Shown here: positions 6,927 through 14,325 of the stretch, in pieces
How positions within the stretch are numbered: position 1 is the first letter of the stretch
Layout of the letters: every line of letters begins with the position of its first letter
Source: CAIMMJ01 sp037131955
Lineage (GTDB): Bacteria; Bacteroidota; Bacteroidia; UBA4408
DNA: 14,325 nt
Direction: 5' to 3'
Assembly (NCBI GenBank): GCA_037131955.1
Contig: JBAXQC010000070.1
Location: 1 to 14,325, forward strand
The notes under the pieces: model-generated
The model's database searches: none
Told to the model about the DNA's origin: nothing
What the model saw: the letters and a program-made list of their open reading frames with translations, nothing else
Translations under genes and position numbers: made by a program

Positions 6927-8498
6927 TTATTTCTTTCTCCAAACAAACAACATAGCCAACATTATGAGTGCAGAAAAGATGGCAGCAATTGCCAGATAAT
7001 CTCCGTGTTTAGTATAAAATGTTAACTGATTATTTAATTTCACTTGTTGAATTTTTTCTGCTTCCACCCACCATGAGCTTTTGTACGTAATTTCTCCTTT
7101 TTGATTGATAAATGCCGACATTCCAGTATTGGCACTTCGTGCAACATCTCTTCTTGTTTCAATTGCTCTAAGTTTGGCATAACTTAAATGTTGCTTGTAT
7201 CCAGGTGTATCCTCCCACCAACCGTCGTTAGTAATTATACACAATAAATTTGCTCCTTTTTTTACATACTCTCCAATATATTCTCCATAAATACTCTCGT
7301 AACAAACTATGGGGGCAGAAATTATTCCAGCTTTGCTACTTTTAAATACCTCCCTTTCTTCTTGAATTCCTAAACTTCCTGTAGTTCCTCCTAAATCAAT
7401 TGCATATTTTTCAAAGTATTTAAAAATGCCCGGAAATGGAATTCTCTCCACTCCAGGAACTAGTTTTGATTTATGATATACATCAACAGATTTAGTTTTG
7501 TCTATCAAAATTGCTGTGTTGTAGCTGTCATAAAATCCTTGTTCATTTCCTAACTTTCGTGCCGAAAAGGTGGGTGCTTTTTGAACAGCATAAAAAAAAT
7601 TGGTTGAAGCTCCTGTTAACATTGGAACATTATTTCTTTCTGAAAACTTCTTTAAATAATTTATTTGCTCATTTTCGTTCATCTCGTGTTCCCATATTGT
7701 ATATGGCAAAGCGGTTTCGGGTGCAACAATTAAATCTACATCATCCAAAGACTCTAACTGAGATAGAGCAAGCATTTTATTTAGTTGTTCTTCTACACTC
7801 ATTCCACCAAACTTATCGTGGTAAGGATCTATGTTTGGTTGAATTATTTGAACCTTTGCATCACTACCTTTAAATTGATAAGTGCTATAAATCACCAGTG
7901 ATATGGCAATAGGAAACAACACACACAACCCTACTGTTGCCCAGTTTCTTTTGCTCTGTTTTTCGGGATTTATTAATAGGTAAAACACAAATGTGTTTAT
8001 AAAAAGTATCCAAACAGAACCTCCAAAAACACCAGTAAATTCATACCATTGAATCCATAAAATAGATTCGGAAAAAACATTTCCTAAAGTTAACCATGGC
8101 CAGGTGAGTTCCCAGTTTAAATGTAAATATTCAAAACTAAGCCACAAAAGACCTGTAAAAATAATTCCTTTTATTACTGTAGTTTTTTTTGAGTACCAAA
8201 ATCCAATTTGAAACACCATTGACATCAATAAACTATTTGCAAGAAAAGCCAACAATGCTCCTTCAAGCGAAGCATAACTTATCCACCAAGTGCACAGTAA
8301 GTTCCATGTTAATATACCAAGGTAAGTGCTCAAAAAAAACTTGCCCGGCTTGTTTTGTTCCACCAAATTTTTCATAGAAAAAAACAAGGGAACAAAACCA
8401 ACAAAGGCAAAAACGGCAAATCCCTTAATTGGCCATGCTGCAAACAATAGCAAGCCCGATAAAATGGATAAGAGGTATGAATTTTTAAGTAATTTCAT
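6927..8498 (-). CDS. lnt: Apolipoprotein N-acyltransferase
   Basis: An inner-membrane enzyme of 523 aa that transfers a fatty acid from a phospholipid to the amino group of the N-terminal cysteine of lipoproteins, the last step of lipoprotein maturation. The N-terminal half (about 8-210) is a run of membrane helices. A periplasmic nitrilase-type domain follows, with the expected catalytic triad: E261 in VAPETALP, K343 in YHKSKLVPG and C399 in VCYESIYGE. ITNDGWW, HLSYAKLRAIETRR and RSANTGMSA are further family signatures. A last membrane helix (about 498-519) ends in WRKK. The length and topology are normal. It has a good promoter of its own (8515-8545), with a leader of about 13 bases, and faces the FG-GAP gene divergently. 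The predicted lipoprotein at 10748-12226 would be a client of this enzyme. Confidence 0.95.
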   Translation of the reverse strand: MKLLKNSYLLSILSGLLLFAAWPIKGFAVFAFVGFVPLFFSMKNLVEQNKPGKFFLSTYLGILTWNLLCTWWISYASLEGALLAFLANSLLMSMVFQIGFWYSKKTTVIKGIIFTGLLWLSFEYLHLNWELTWPWLTLGNVFSESILWIQWYEFTGVFGGSVWILFINTFVFYLLINPEKQSKRNWATVGLCVLFPIAISLVIYSTYQFKGSDAKVQIIQPNIDPYHDKFGGMSVEEQLNKMLALSQLESLDDVDLIVAPETALPYTIWEHEMNENEQINYLKKFSERNNVPMLTGASTNFFYAVQKAPTFSARKLGNEQGFYDSYNTAILIDKTKSVDVYHKSKLVPGVERIPFPGIFKYFEKYAIDLGGTTGSLGIQEEREVFKSSKAGIISAPIVCYESIYGEYIGEYVKKGANLLCIITNDGWWEDTPGYKQHLSYAKLRAIETRRDVARSANTGMSAFINQKGEITYKSSWWVEAEKIQQVKLNNQLTFYTKHGDYLAIAAIFSALIMLAMLFVWRKK

Positions 8499-8514
8499 AA
8501 AGAAATGTTAATCG

Positions 8515-8545
8515 CAAATTTGAATTAAATTTATTTAATTACAAT
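8515..8545 (-). promoter_or_regulatory. Promoter of lnt
   Basis: Read on the minus strand, ATTG (complement of 8542-8545) is followed after 19 bases by CAAATTTG (8522-8515), which fits -33 TTTG / -7 TAnnTTTG with one mismatch in each box. It predicts a transcript start near 8511, about 13 bases before the lnt ATG at 8498. The CAAATTTG box is its own reverse complement. The region is shared with the divergent promoter at 8563-8570, so the two transcripts may influence each other. Confidence 0.5.
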
Positions 8546-8562
8546 GAATAAAATTCATTTTA

Positions 8563-8570
8563 TATCTTTG
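8563..8570 (+). promoter_or_regulatory. -7 element TATCTTTG four bases before the FG-GAP gene ATG
   Basis: TATCTTTG is a perfect TAnnTTTG and ends only 4 bases before the ATG at 8575. An in-frame TGA (8569-8571) overlaps its last bases, so no upstream start codon can be used. If this is the promoter, the transcript begins at or within about one to three bases of the ATG, giving a leaderless mRNA. No TTTG stands at the -33 distance. Confidence 0.45.
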
Positions 8571-8574
8571 AGTA

Positions 8575-10770
8575 ATGCACAAAAATAGAGTTAAAATTAT
8601 TGTACTTACTAGTATATTTCTTGTAAATATTAATTTATGCCTTTCTCAAATTAATTTTATAAAAAATGACAGCATCTCAGTTAGCGTAAATGGCATAAAC
8701 TTATCAAACGCATGGGCTGGCGGTCTCAATTTTATTCAAGCGTCTTCTATAGATTTAAATTATGATGGGATTGAAGATTTGTTTTTATTCGACAGGAGTG
8801 GAAATAAAATAAACACATTTATTAATTTAGGAATTCAAGATTCTATCTGTTACGTATCTGATAATTCGTATAGAAATAAATTTCCACAACTGAGTTCATG
8901 GGCTCTTTTAAGAGATTACAACAACGATGGTAAAAAAGACATTTTCTCTTACGCACCAGGTGGATTTTTAGTTTACAAAAATAGTGGCAATGCTGCAGAT
9001 GGCTTGAGTTTTGAGTTGGTATCATCTAAAGTGTATTCTAACTATTTTTCTGATTATATTCCCTTATATGTTACCAGTGTTGATATTCCTGCAATAGACG
9101 ACATAGATGCTGATGGAGATTTGGATGTGCTTACGTATTCTGTAAATGGCGTGTATGTAGAATACCATCAAAACAAATCTATGGAACTCTACGGTGTGCC
9201 GGATTCATTAAGTGATTTTAATTTAAATACTCCGTGTTGGGGAAAGTTTAGAGAGAATGAGTTGAACTGCGAAATCACACTTGATTTGCCTTGTACTGGA
9301 TTAAGAACTGCTGCTAATATATTGCATTCAGGAAGCTCTTTAAGCACTTATGATATGGACGGAGATGGAGATAAAGAAGTTGTAATTGGAGATATTTCTT
9401 GCACCACAAACACCTTAATTGTAAACGGTGGAGACAACCAAATTGCCAATGGAATTTCACAAACTCATAATTTTCCTAATTCTACAAATCCTATAAATTT
9501 TAATAATTTCCCAACTAGTTATTTTTTGGATGTAAATAACGATCAAAAAAAAGATGTAATAGCAAGTCCTAACGTTTTTAATGCTGCCGAAAATGCCAGA
9601 TCTATTTGGTTTTACAAAAATGTAGGAACAGAAATGTTACCTAATTTTAAAAAGATAAACGAAAACTTTTTGCAGAATCAAATGCTTGAAGTGGGCGAAG
9701 GAGCACACCCCATCTTAGAAGATTTAGATGGAGATGGACTTAAAGATTTACTAATTGGTAATTACGGTTACTATTCTGTTGGCGGAAACAATAATTCTAA
9801 GTTAGCATTTTTTAAAAATATTGGAATACTTAATGAACCTATATTTCAATTTCAAACCAACGATTATCAAAATTTTTCTCAGCTAAACATGAGAGGCTTG
9901 TATCCAGCTTTTGGAGACTTAGACGGTGATGGCGATAAAGATTTATTGTTGGGCAACGAGGACGGAAAAATGGTGTACTGCACTAATATTCCTAACAATG
10001 GAGTTGCTAATTTCGTTCTCTCCGAATCGTTTTACAAAGGTATTGATATTGGCAATTTTGCCACTCCGCAAATAGTAGATATTGATGGAGATGGCAAATT
10101 AGATTTGCTAATTGGAGAGGAGAGAGGAACGGTAAATTTTTGCAGAAATGATGGCACTACTACTGCGCCAGATTTTAGTGTTGCTAACTTGAATCCATTG
10201 TTTGGAAACATCAACGTTTCTAAATACATACCCAACAGTATTGCATTTGGATACAGCACACCTAAGTTTTTTAAATTCAACGGCCAATCAAGAATAATTT
10301 CTGGTTCACAGCAAGGTTACATTTATTTGTACGAAAACATCGACAATAACTTAAATGGAAATTTTACTTTGGTGGATTCTACGCTTTCGCAAATTTGGGA
10401 AGGAGAACGAAGTGTTCCTGAAATTTCAGACATCAACAACGATGGAAAACCAGATTTATTTTTAGGTAATTATGCAGGTGGTTTATCGTTTTTTAAATTT
10501 GACAACGTTTCCAATATGTTCAACTTAAAATCAATTAAAAATCTATCAGTTTATCCAAATCCAAGTAAAGATAATATATACATTAAAACGAATATGAATA
10601 GACTGAATTCTTTTTCAGTATTCGATTTGAACCAGCGTTTAATTTTATTTGAAAGTGTTTTTTCTGGTAATAATTTGAGTATTGATATCTCTAAAATAAA
10701 TGCTGGGTATTATATTTTAAAAGTAAGCTCATCAGAAGGTGATTTTTATGAAAAGTTTATTAAGAACTAA
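8575..10770 (+). CDS. Secreted FG-GAP/VCBS repeat protein with T9SS sorting domain
   Basis: A 731-aa exported protein. A signal peptide (about 1-24, ending LCLSQ) is followed by a long beta-propeller of FG-GAP/VCBS type. Nine acidic loops of the calcium-binding kind DxDxDGxxD begin near residues 60, 114, 176, 260, 319, 383, 448, 502 and 619 (for example DLDGDGDKD at 448 and DIDGDGKLD at 502); the fifth, DVNNDQKKD, lacks the Gly. The C-terminus from about 655 is a T9SS type A sorting domain: LSVYPNPSKDNIYI, then YYILKVSS and a final EKFIKN. It is therefore expected to cross the outer membrane by T9SS and be anchored or released at the cell surface. The ligand is unknown; such proteins are often adhesins or scaffolds. 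The next gene overlaps its 3' end by 23 bases, so the two are probably co-translated. The start is fixed by an in-frame TGA six bases upstream. Confidence 0.9.
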   Translation: MHKNRVKIIVLTSIFLVNINLCLSQINFIKNDSISVSVNGINLSNAWAGGLNFIQASSIDLNYDGIEDLFLFDRSGNKINTFINLGIQDSICYVSDNSYRNKFPQLSSWALLRDYNNDGKKDIFSYAPGGFLVYKNSGNAADGLSFELVSSKVYSNYFSDYIPLYVTSVDIPAIDDIDADGDLDVLTYSVNGVYVEYHQNKSMELYGVPDSLSDFNLNTPCWGKFRENELNCEITLDLPCTGLRTAANILHSGSSLSTYDMDGDGDKEVVIGDISCTTNTLIVNGGDNQIANGISQTHNFPNSTNPINFNNFPTSYFLDVNNDQKKDVIASPNVFNAAENARSIWFYKNVGTEMLPNFKKINENFLQNQMLEVGEGAHPILEDLDGDGLKDLLIGNYGYYSVGGNNNSKLAFFKNIGILNEPIFQFQTNDYQNFSQLNMRGLYPAFGDLDGDGDKDLLLGNEDGKMVYCTNIPNNGVANFVLSESFYKGIDIGNFATPQIVDIDGDGKLDLLIGEERGTVNFCRNDGTTTAPDFSVANLNPLFGNINVSKYIPNSIAFGYSTPKFFKFNGQSRIISGSQQGYIYLYENIDNNLNGNFTLVDSTLSQIWEGERSVPEISDINNDGKPDLFLGNYAGGLSFFKFDNVSNMFNLKSIKNLSVYPNPSKDNIYIKTNMNRLNSFSVFDLNQRLILFESVFSGNNLSIDISKINAGYYILKVSSSEGDFYEKFIKN

Positions 10771-12226
10771 ATTATTTTATTTTGTAATTGCACTTACTAT
10801 AAGCTCTTGTAAAAAAGATCCTAGAATTTTTGATGCATCTACAAGCGGCTACCCTGTGGAAATTGCAGAAATTGTTCTTACTAAATGTGCCGTAGAAGGA
10901 TGCCACAATTCAATTAGCAAAAACGCAGCAGCAGGGCTAGACCTTACTTCATGGGAGAGTTTATTTAAAGGTACAAGAAATGGAGTGGCTGTAATTCCTT
11001 TTTGGCACAAACAAAGCACCATGTTTTTGTTTTGTAATTCATACAATGATCTGGGTGTTGCTCTAATTCCTACCATGCCAATTGCAGGAAATCCATTGTC
11101 TAGAAATGAAGTGCTTACAATTAGAAATTGGATAGACAAAGGAGCACCAAACAACAAAAATTTTGTAAAGTTCTCTGACAATTCAAAAAGAAAAAAGTTT
11201 TATGTTCCCAATCAAGGCTGCGATTTAGTAACGGTTTTTGACCAAGAAACAGGGCTACCTATGAGGTATATTTCTACAGGAAATTCCGCTGCAACCGAAG
11301 CGCCTCATCAAATAAGAGTCTCTCCTGATAAAAGATATTGGTATGTAATTTCAACTCAAGGAAATTCGCTACAAAAATTTGATGCTACTAACGATAAATA
11401 CATCGGCGAAGTATTTATTGATTTTGCCAACTGGAATACATTTATTATTACCAACGACTCTAAATATGCATTTGCTATTGATTGGAGCAGCAACGGAAAA
11501 GTATTTGTTTTAGACTTAGAAAATTTAAAAATATTAATTAAATACCCACTAAACTTTTTTGTTTATCCACACGGTGTGGCATTGAGCAACGATAATAAAA
11601 AACTTTACATTGCCAGTCAGTTCGGTAACTTTCTTTATAAGCTTACATTTGAAGCGCCCTACAGTTTAACAAATCCAAACTTCGACGATTTAAAAATTAG
11701 TTTAGATGGAAACCCACCCAACAATTCCTTTTCATTAGATCCACACGACATTGTTTTTACAAATGATGGAACAAGGAGTTTAATTACCTGTCAACGTTCC
11801 AATGAATTAAGAATTTTAAATGCATCAACAGAACAGATTGTTGCAGTTGTACCAACAGGAATTTTTCCTCAAGAAGTTGTTTTCGATTATAAAAGAAATT
11901 ATGCCTATGTTTCTTGCCCCGAAGATACCATAGCATTTCCAGGCAAACGAGGGTGCATTTCTGTTATTGATTTAAATACAAACACACTAATTAAAAATAT
12001 TTATTCTGGGCATCAACCGCATGGCATTGCTATAGATTTTGATAAAAACGAGTTAATTGTTGCCAACAGAAATGTTTCTTCCGATGGCCCTGCACCTCAT
12101 CATTCTAGCGATTGTGGAGGAAGAAATGGATACGTTACTTTTATTGATTTAAAAACCTTGGATATTATTAAAGGTAGAAAAATTGAAATTTCTGTTGACC
12201 CTTATTTTGTGGCAATTAGGGAATAA
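10748..12226 (+). CDS. Lipoprotein with PSCyt1-like CX4CH domain and YVTN-type beta-propeller
   Basis: A 492-aa predicted outer-membrane lipoprotein. The signal peptide ends in a good lipobox, TISSC, so C21 would be lipidated. Residues about 35-140 resemble the planctomycete-type cytochrome c domain (PSCyt1): IVLTKCAVEGCHN carries C47-X4-C52-H53, then LDLTSWESLFKG, then TMPIAGNPLSRNEVLTIRNW with M110 as the likely second axial ligand, and IDKGAPN. The heme motif is CX4CH and not CXXCH, so heme attachment is uncertain. From about 150 to the end a seven-bladed YVTN/YncE-type propeller is suggested by repeats such as PHQIRVSPDKRYWYV, PHGVALSNDNKKLYIAS, PHDIVFTNDGTRSLITC and PHGIAIDFDKNELIVANR. 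A His/Cys patch, HHSSDC, is at 451-456. I chose the ATG at 10748 over an in-frame GTG at 10739. The gene starts inside the 3' end of the FG-GAP gene, which implies translational coupling, and ends at a strong terminator. It may be a surface redox or electron-transfer partner; the substrate is unknown. Confidence 0.82.
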   Translation: MKSLLRTKLFYFVIALTISSCKKDPRIFDASTSGYPVEIAEIVLTKCAVEGCHNSISKNAAAGLDLTSWESLFKGTRNGVAVIPFWHKQSTMFLFCNSYNDLGVALIPTMPIAGNPLSRNEVLTIRNWIDKGAPNNKNFVKFSDNSKRKKFYVPNQGCDLVTVFDQETGLPMRYISTGNSAATEAPHQIRVSPDKRYWYVISTQGNSLQKFDATNDKYIGEVFIDFANWNTFIITNDSKYAFAIDWSSNGKVFVLDLENLKILIKYPLNFFVYPHGVALSNDNKKLYIASQFGNFLYKLTFEAPYSLTNPNFDDLKISLDGNPPNNSFSLDPHDIVFTNDGTRSLITCQRSNELRILNASTEQIVAVVPTGIFPQEVVFDYKRNYAYVSCPEDTIAFPGKRGCISVIDLNTNTLIKNIYSGHQPHGIAIDFDKNELIVANRNVSSDGPAPHHSSDCGGRNGYVTFIDLKTLDIIKGRKIEISVDPYFVAIRE

Positions 12227-12260
12227 AAAAAATCGCAATAGTTGCTTTGCGATTTTTTTT
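12227..12260. terminator. Strong bidirectional intrinsic terminator
   Basis: Twelve continuous base pairs join 12227-12238 (A run then TCGCAA) to 12247-12258 (TTGCGA then T run), with an 8-base loop TAGTTGCT. The stem has a GC-containing core TCGCAA/TTGCGA and A/T runs on both outer sides, so it yields a U tract on either strand. It starts at the base after the lipoprotein stop codon and lies 26 bases from the 3' end of the convergent minus-strand gene, so it serves both transcripts. Confidence 0.9.
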
Positions 12261-12285
12261 ATTTGTGGTATATACTTTTTTATTG

Positions 12286-13989
12286 TTATTCGATTTCAAT
12301 TTTTGCAATACTAAAACTTGGTTTAATTCCTTTTGCAAACAGGTAAATTCCATAAGGTGGAAACAAGCAACCTAAGATACACTGCCCAAGAGGAATTTTA
12401 TGAGTTGCTTGCAAATAAACTTGCTTGCCATCGTTAGACCATGTTGCTCCTTTCACCCATAAATAATATTTTCCACCATCGGCCAAAAGATTTTGCACAC
12501 AGTTTCCATTTTCATCCACTTGTGCCGTTGCCATAAAACCACCTTTATTAGTTACATTAACATTTCCAATATGGTCAGATCTTGATGCTTTTAGACTCTT
12601 TGTTTTAGAGTCGTAATTTCCTGAATTATCATTAAAAATTAACCTAAGGCTGTTTTTTTCTTTGTAGAACGAAAATGAATTAAAAACTCCATTGTCGTTT
12701 GTTGTATGTTGATGTTTTGGAATATGTTTAATCCAATTTATATCTCCGTTTGAGGCAATGTTTGCAACTAAAATAGCTTTTGAAACATAGTGATAAGTTG
12801 TTGTTGTTGATTTTCCATTGGATGTGGTAACCACATAATAATAATCTTCTTCTAATAACAAGTTAGATGTTCCATTATCCATAGCAACAAACCCTCTAAT
12901 TTTAAAATTTGCACTGGCTCCTTCATTTTTTCTGGCATTCTTTTTACTGGTTAAAAACTCAACAGTGGTTCTATCTAATTTCCTATGATTATCAGATAAT
13001 ACTTCGCCAGTTTTAGGATTTAACTTTGCATAAAAGAGTCCGTCAAAATCATCAACATTTCCTTTTCTGGTTAATTCAGAATAAGTTCCGGCACAAATTA
13101 GCTCTCCTCCATCAGTTAATTCTAATTCTGCGTTTAAAATTCCTTTGTTTTTGAAAATCAGGTCATATTCAAAGGGTTTAATCTCTGGAGTATTTACATT
13201 TAATCCCACAATTTTATAATACCATGTTGCCTCACCGTTTTTCTTTTTTGCCTTTCTTTCGGAATTATCATCAATTAAAACTTTTACTAACGTATAAATG
13301 TAGCCGTCATTGCCAATAATTGCATTGTTTGCAAAGTTTGAAATTTGAAGATCGAATGTTGCCGAAGATACCTCTTTCATATCTGCGGCATTGTAATAGG
13401 TAAAAGTTACTTCGCCTGGGGTGAGCTCTTTGTTTATTTTTTTATCTGGAGCTTGATTTATCAATAATACTTTTTCTTGATCCTTGCTTGCAAACAAACT
13501 AAAACCTCCACTTCCCCCTGAGCCTAATCCTAAAAATCCTGTTTTTACAGTTTCATTACTTTTTGTAGCAAGTTTTATTGGTTTGTCAAGTGCTTTTCCT
13601 GCATAATCTAGTTCCTGATAAAACAATTTTGTTGTTTTGTCTTTTCCCTCTTTGTTGTTGTACAAAACAATATGCTTTTTGTCCAAAGAAATAATGCCAG
13701 CATATTCAAATTTTGAGGCATCTACTATTTTTCCTGCAGCCTTTTTACCATACCCTGAAATGTAGTTAGCATCACCAGCAGGTATGAGATTAACAGGAGA
13801 AAGTTTCCAGTTTTTTAACTCATTTCCATTTACTGATAAAACAGTAAGTGAATTTTCATGCAATCTTACGTCTAATATTGTTCCGCAATCTTTTAATTTT
13901 GGTCCAACCCTAAAGTTATCTACTTGCGAAAATACATTTGTAATGCTTGTAAAAATAATTAATATTATTGCTTTTGAGAATCTATTCAT
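12286..13989 (-). CDS. Exported protein of unknown function (propeller-like)
   Basis: I do not recognise this 567-aa protein. It begins with a clear signal peptide (NRFSKAIILIIFTSITNVFS then Q). The body is rich in short beta-strand patterns with Asp/Gly/Asn turns (for example TDGGELICAGTYSE and AMDNGTSNLLLEEDYYYVV), which suggests a propeller or other all-beta fold facing the periplasm or surface. A glycine-rich loop, GFLGLGSGGSGGF, lies at about residue 150. Near the C-terminus a hydrophobic stretch from about 534, LGQCILGCLFPPYGIYLFA, holds C537 and C541. It is followed by a charged tail IAKIEIE, so it could insert in a membrane or pack as a hairpin. There is no T9SS tail and no lipobox. 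I chose the ATG at 13989 because it leads straight into the signal peptide; an in-frame TTG at 14019 would add ten residues. A TTTATTTG box lies about 30 bases upstream on the minus strand but lacks a -33 partner. It is transcribed alone toward the terminator at 12227-12260. Confidence 0.75.
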   Translation of the reverse strand: MNRFSKAIILIIFTSITNVFSQVDNFRVGPKLKDCGTILDVRLHENSLTVLSVNGNELKNWKLSPVNLIPAGDANYISGYGKKAAGKIVDASKFEYAGIISLDKKHIVLYNNKEGKDKTTKLFYQELDYAGKALDKPIKLATKSNETVKTGFLGLGSGGSGGFSLFASKDQEKVLLINQAPDKKINKELTPGEVTFTYYNAADMKEVSSATFDLQISNFANNAIIGNDGYIYTLVKVLIDDNSERKAKKKNGEATWYYKIVGLNVNTPEIKPFEYDLIFKNKGILNAELELTDGGELICAGTYSELTRKGNVDDFDGLFYAKLNPKTGEVLSDNHRKLDRTTVEFLTSKKNARKNEGASANFKIRGFVAMDNGTSNLLLEEDYYYVVTTSNGKSTTTTYHYVSKAILVANIASNGDINWIKHIPKHQHTTNDNGVFNSFSFYKEKNSLRLIFNDNSGNYDSKTKSLKASRSDHIGNVNVTNKGGFMATAQVDENGNCVQNLLADGGKYYLWVKGATWSNDGKQVYLQATHKIPLGQCILGCLFPPYGIYLFAKGIKPSFSIAKIEIE

Positions 13990-14107
13990 ACTTAAAAATT
14001 TGGATTTGAAACTGGACAAATAAAGTTAAAAAAAATCAATTGTTTAGTTTTCGCAGTAAATAATTTTATGTTGATGTAATTTTAATGTTAACGTCATATT
14101 GCATTTT

Positions 14108-14115
14108 TAAGTTTG
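14108..14115 (+). promoter_or_regulatory. -7 element TAAGTTTG four bases before the last gene's ATG
   Basis: TAAGTTTG is a perfect TAnnTTTG that ends 4 bases before the ATG at 14120. Its first three bases are an in-frame TAA, so translation cannot start further upstream. The spacing is identical to that of the element at 8563-8570 and again predicts a transcript that starts almost at the ATG. The -33 position is weak (AATG at 14084-14087, 20 bases away). Confidence 0.4.
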
Positions 14116-14119
14116 TTTC

Positions 14120-14325
14120 ATGAAAAATTTACTACCAATTAGAATCACGCTCACCAACGGAGAATTAATAAACGGATTTACCATTCATGATGAACCAATA
14201 AATGTAAATCAAAAGTTTTTTTGGAAATTGTTTACTACGGTTCAAGATTTTTTTCCTCCTCACAACCAAATAAACAACGAATTGATGATAGCCGAAGAAG
14301 ACATTATTTCTTTGGATATTTTTTT
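14120..14325 (+). CDS. Hypothetical protein, 3' end beyond the window
   Basis: An open frame of 68 codons that runs off the right edge. It begins MKNLLPIRITLTNGELINGF and continues with a possible helix (QKFFWKLFTTVQDFFPP) and a second strand pair ending AEEDIISLDIF. There is no signal peptide or membrane segment, so it is probably cytoplasmic. The alternation RITLTNGELINGF ... IISLDIF looks like a small all-beta or mixed fold, but I do not recognise the family. An in-frame stop at 14108 and a perfect -7 box support the ATG at 14120. It is divergent from the exported unknown protein at 12286-13989. Confidence 0.65.
   Translation, partial: MKNLLPIRITLTNGELINGFTIHDEPINVNQKFFWKLFTTVQDFFPPHNQINNELMIAEEDIISLDIF

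Noticed and set aside
6805..6999. 64-codon + strand open frame after pgk
   Set aside because: It starts at TTG, runs antisense into the end of lnt and shows no domain, signal peptide or conserved-looking pattern.
10739..10747. GTG start for the lipoprotein gene
   Set aside because: The ATG at 10748 gives a normal lipoprotein signal peptide with basic residues directly at the N-terminus; the GTG would only add three hydrophobic residues.
13990..14019. TTG start that would lengthen the exported unknown protein by ten residues
   Set aside because: The ATG at 13989 leads directly into the signal peptide, and the extra codons overlap a possible -7 box.
1..14325. Mobile elements, CRISPR arrays, tRNA or rRNA genes, defence islands
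   Set aside because: No transposase, integrase, regularly spaced repeats, cloverleaf-like sequence, rRNA sequence or known defence gene was seen on either strand.

Overview
The window comes from an AT-rich member of the Bacteroidetes (Bacteroidota), probably a Flavobacteriales- or Cytophagales-like environmental lineage; the exact genus cannot be read from it. Four things support this. One protein ends in a type IX secretion (T9SS) C-terminal sorting domain. Another has the TPR / PD40 propeller / regulatory domain / OmpA order of the T9SS accessory protein PorE. Several genes are preceded by the Bacteroidetes promoter -7 element TAnnTTTG, with no Shine-Dalgarno sequence. A futalosine-pathway menaquinone gene (mqnE) is also present.

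Layout: bases 1-310 hold a degenerate GC-rich, partly palindromic repeat and then a good promoter. Next on the + strand come queE (queuosine precursor synthesis), overlapping by one base a PorE-like OmpA-family protein, and then mqnE. A DUF4256 gene with its own -7 element follows. It converges on a minus-strand ElaA-type GNAT acetyltransferase, which is divergent from pgk (glycolysis). After a 295-base gap with no convincing gene, lnt (apolipoprotein N-acyltransferase) lies on the minus strand. Its promoter region is shared with a divergent + strand pair: a large secreted FG-GAP/VCBS propeller protein with a T9SS tail, overlapped by 23 bases by a lipoprotein that joins a PSCyt1-like CX4CH domain to a YVTN-type propeller. 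A strong bidirectional terminator (12227-12260) separates this pair from a convergent minus-strand secreted protein of unknown function. The window ends inside a short + strand gene that I do not recognise.

Most of the window is ordinary chromosomal housekeeping (queE, mqnE, pgk, lnt) mixed with envelope genes. No transposase, integrase, phage gene, CRISPR array, tRNA or rRNA was seen. The two-gene surface pair at 8575-12226 is the most system-like part: a T9SS-exported calcium-binding propeller coupled to a putative redox or heme lipoprotein propeller. A second theme is regulatory. Two genes (starts at 8575 and 14120) have a perfect TAnnTTTG ending exactly 4 bases before the ATG, with an in-frame stop codon inside or overlapping the promoter element, which predicts leaderless or nearly leaderless mRNAs.
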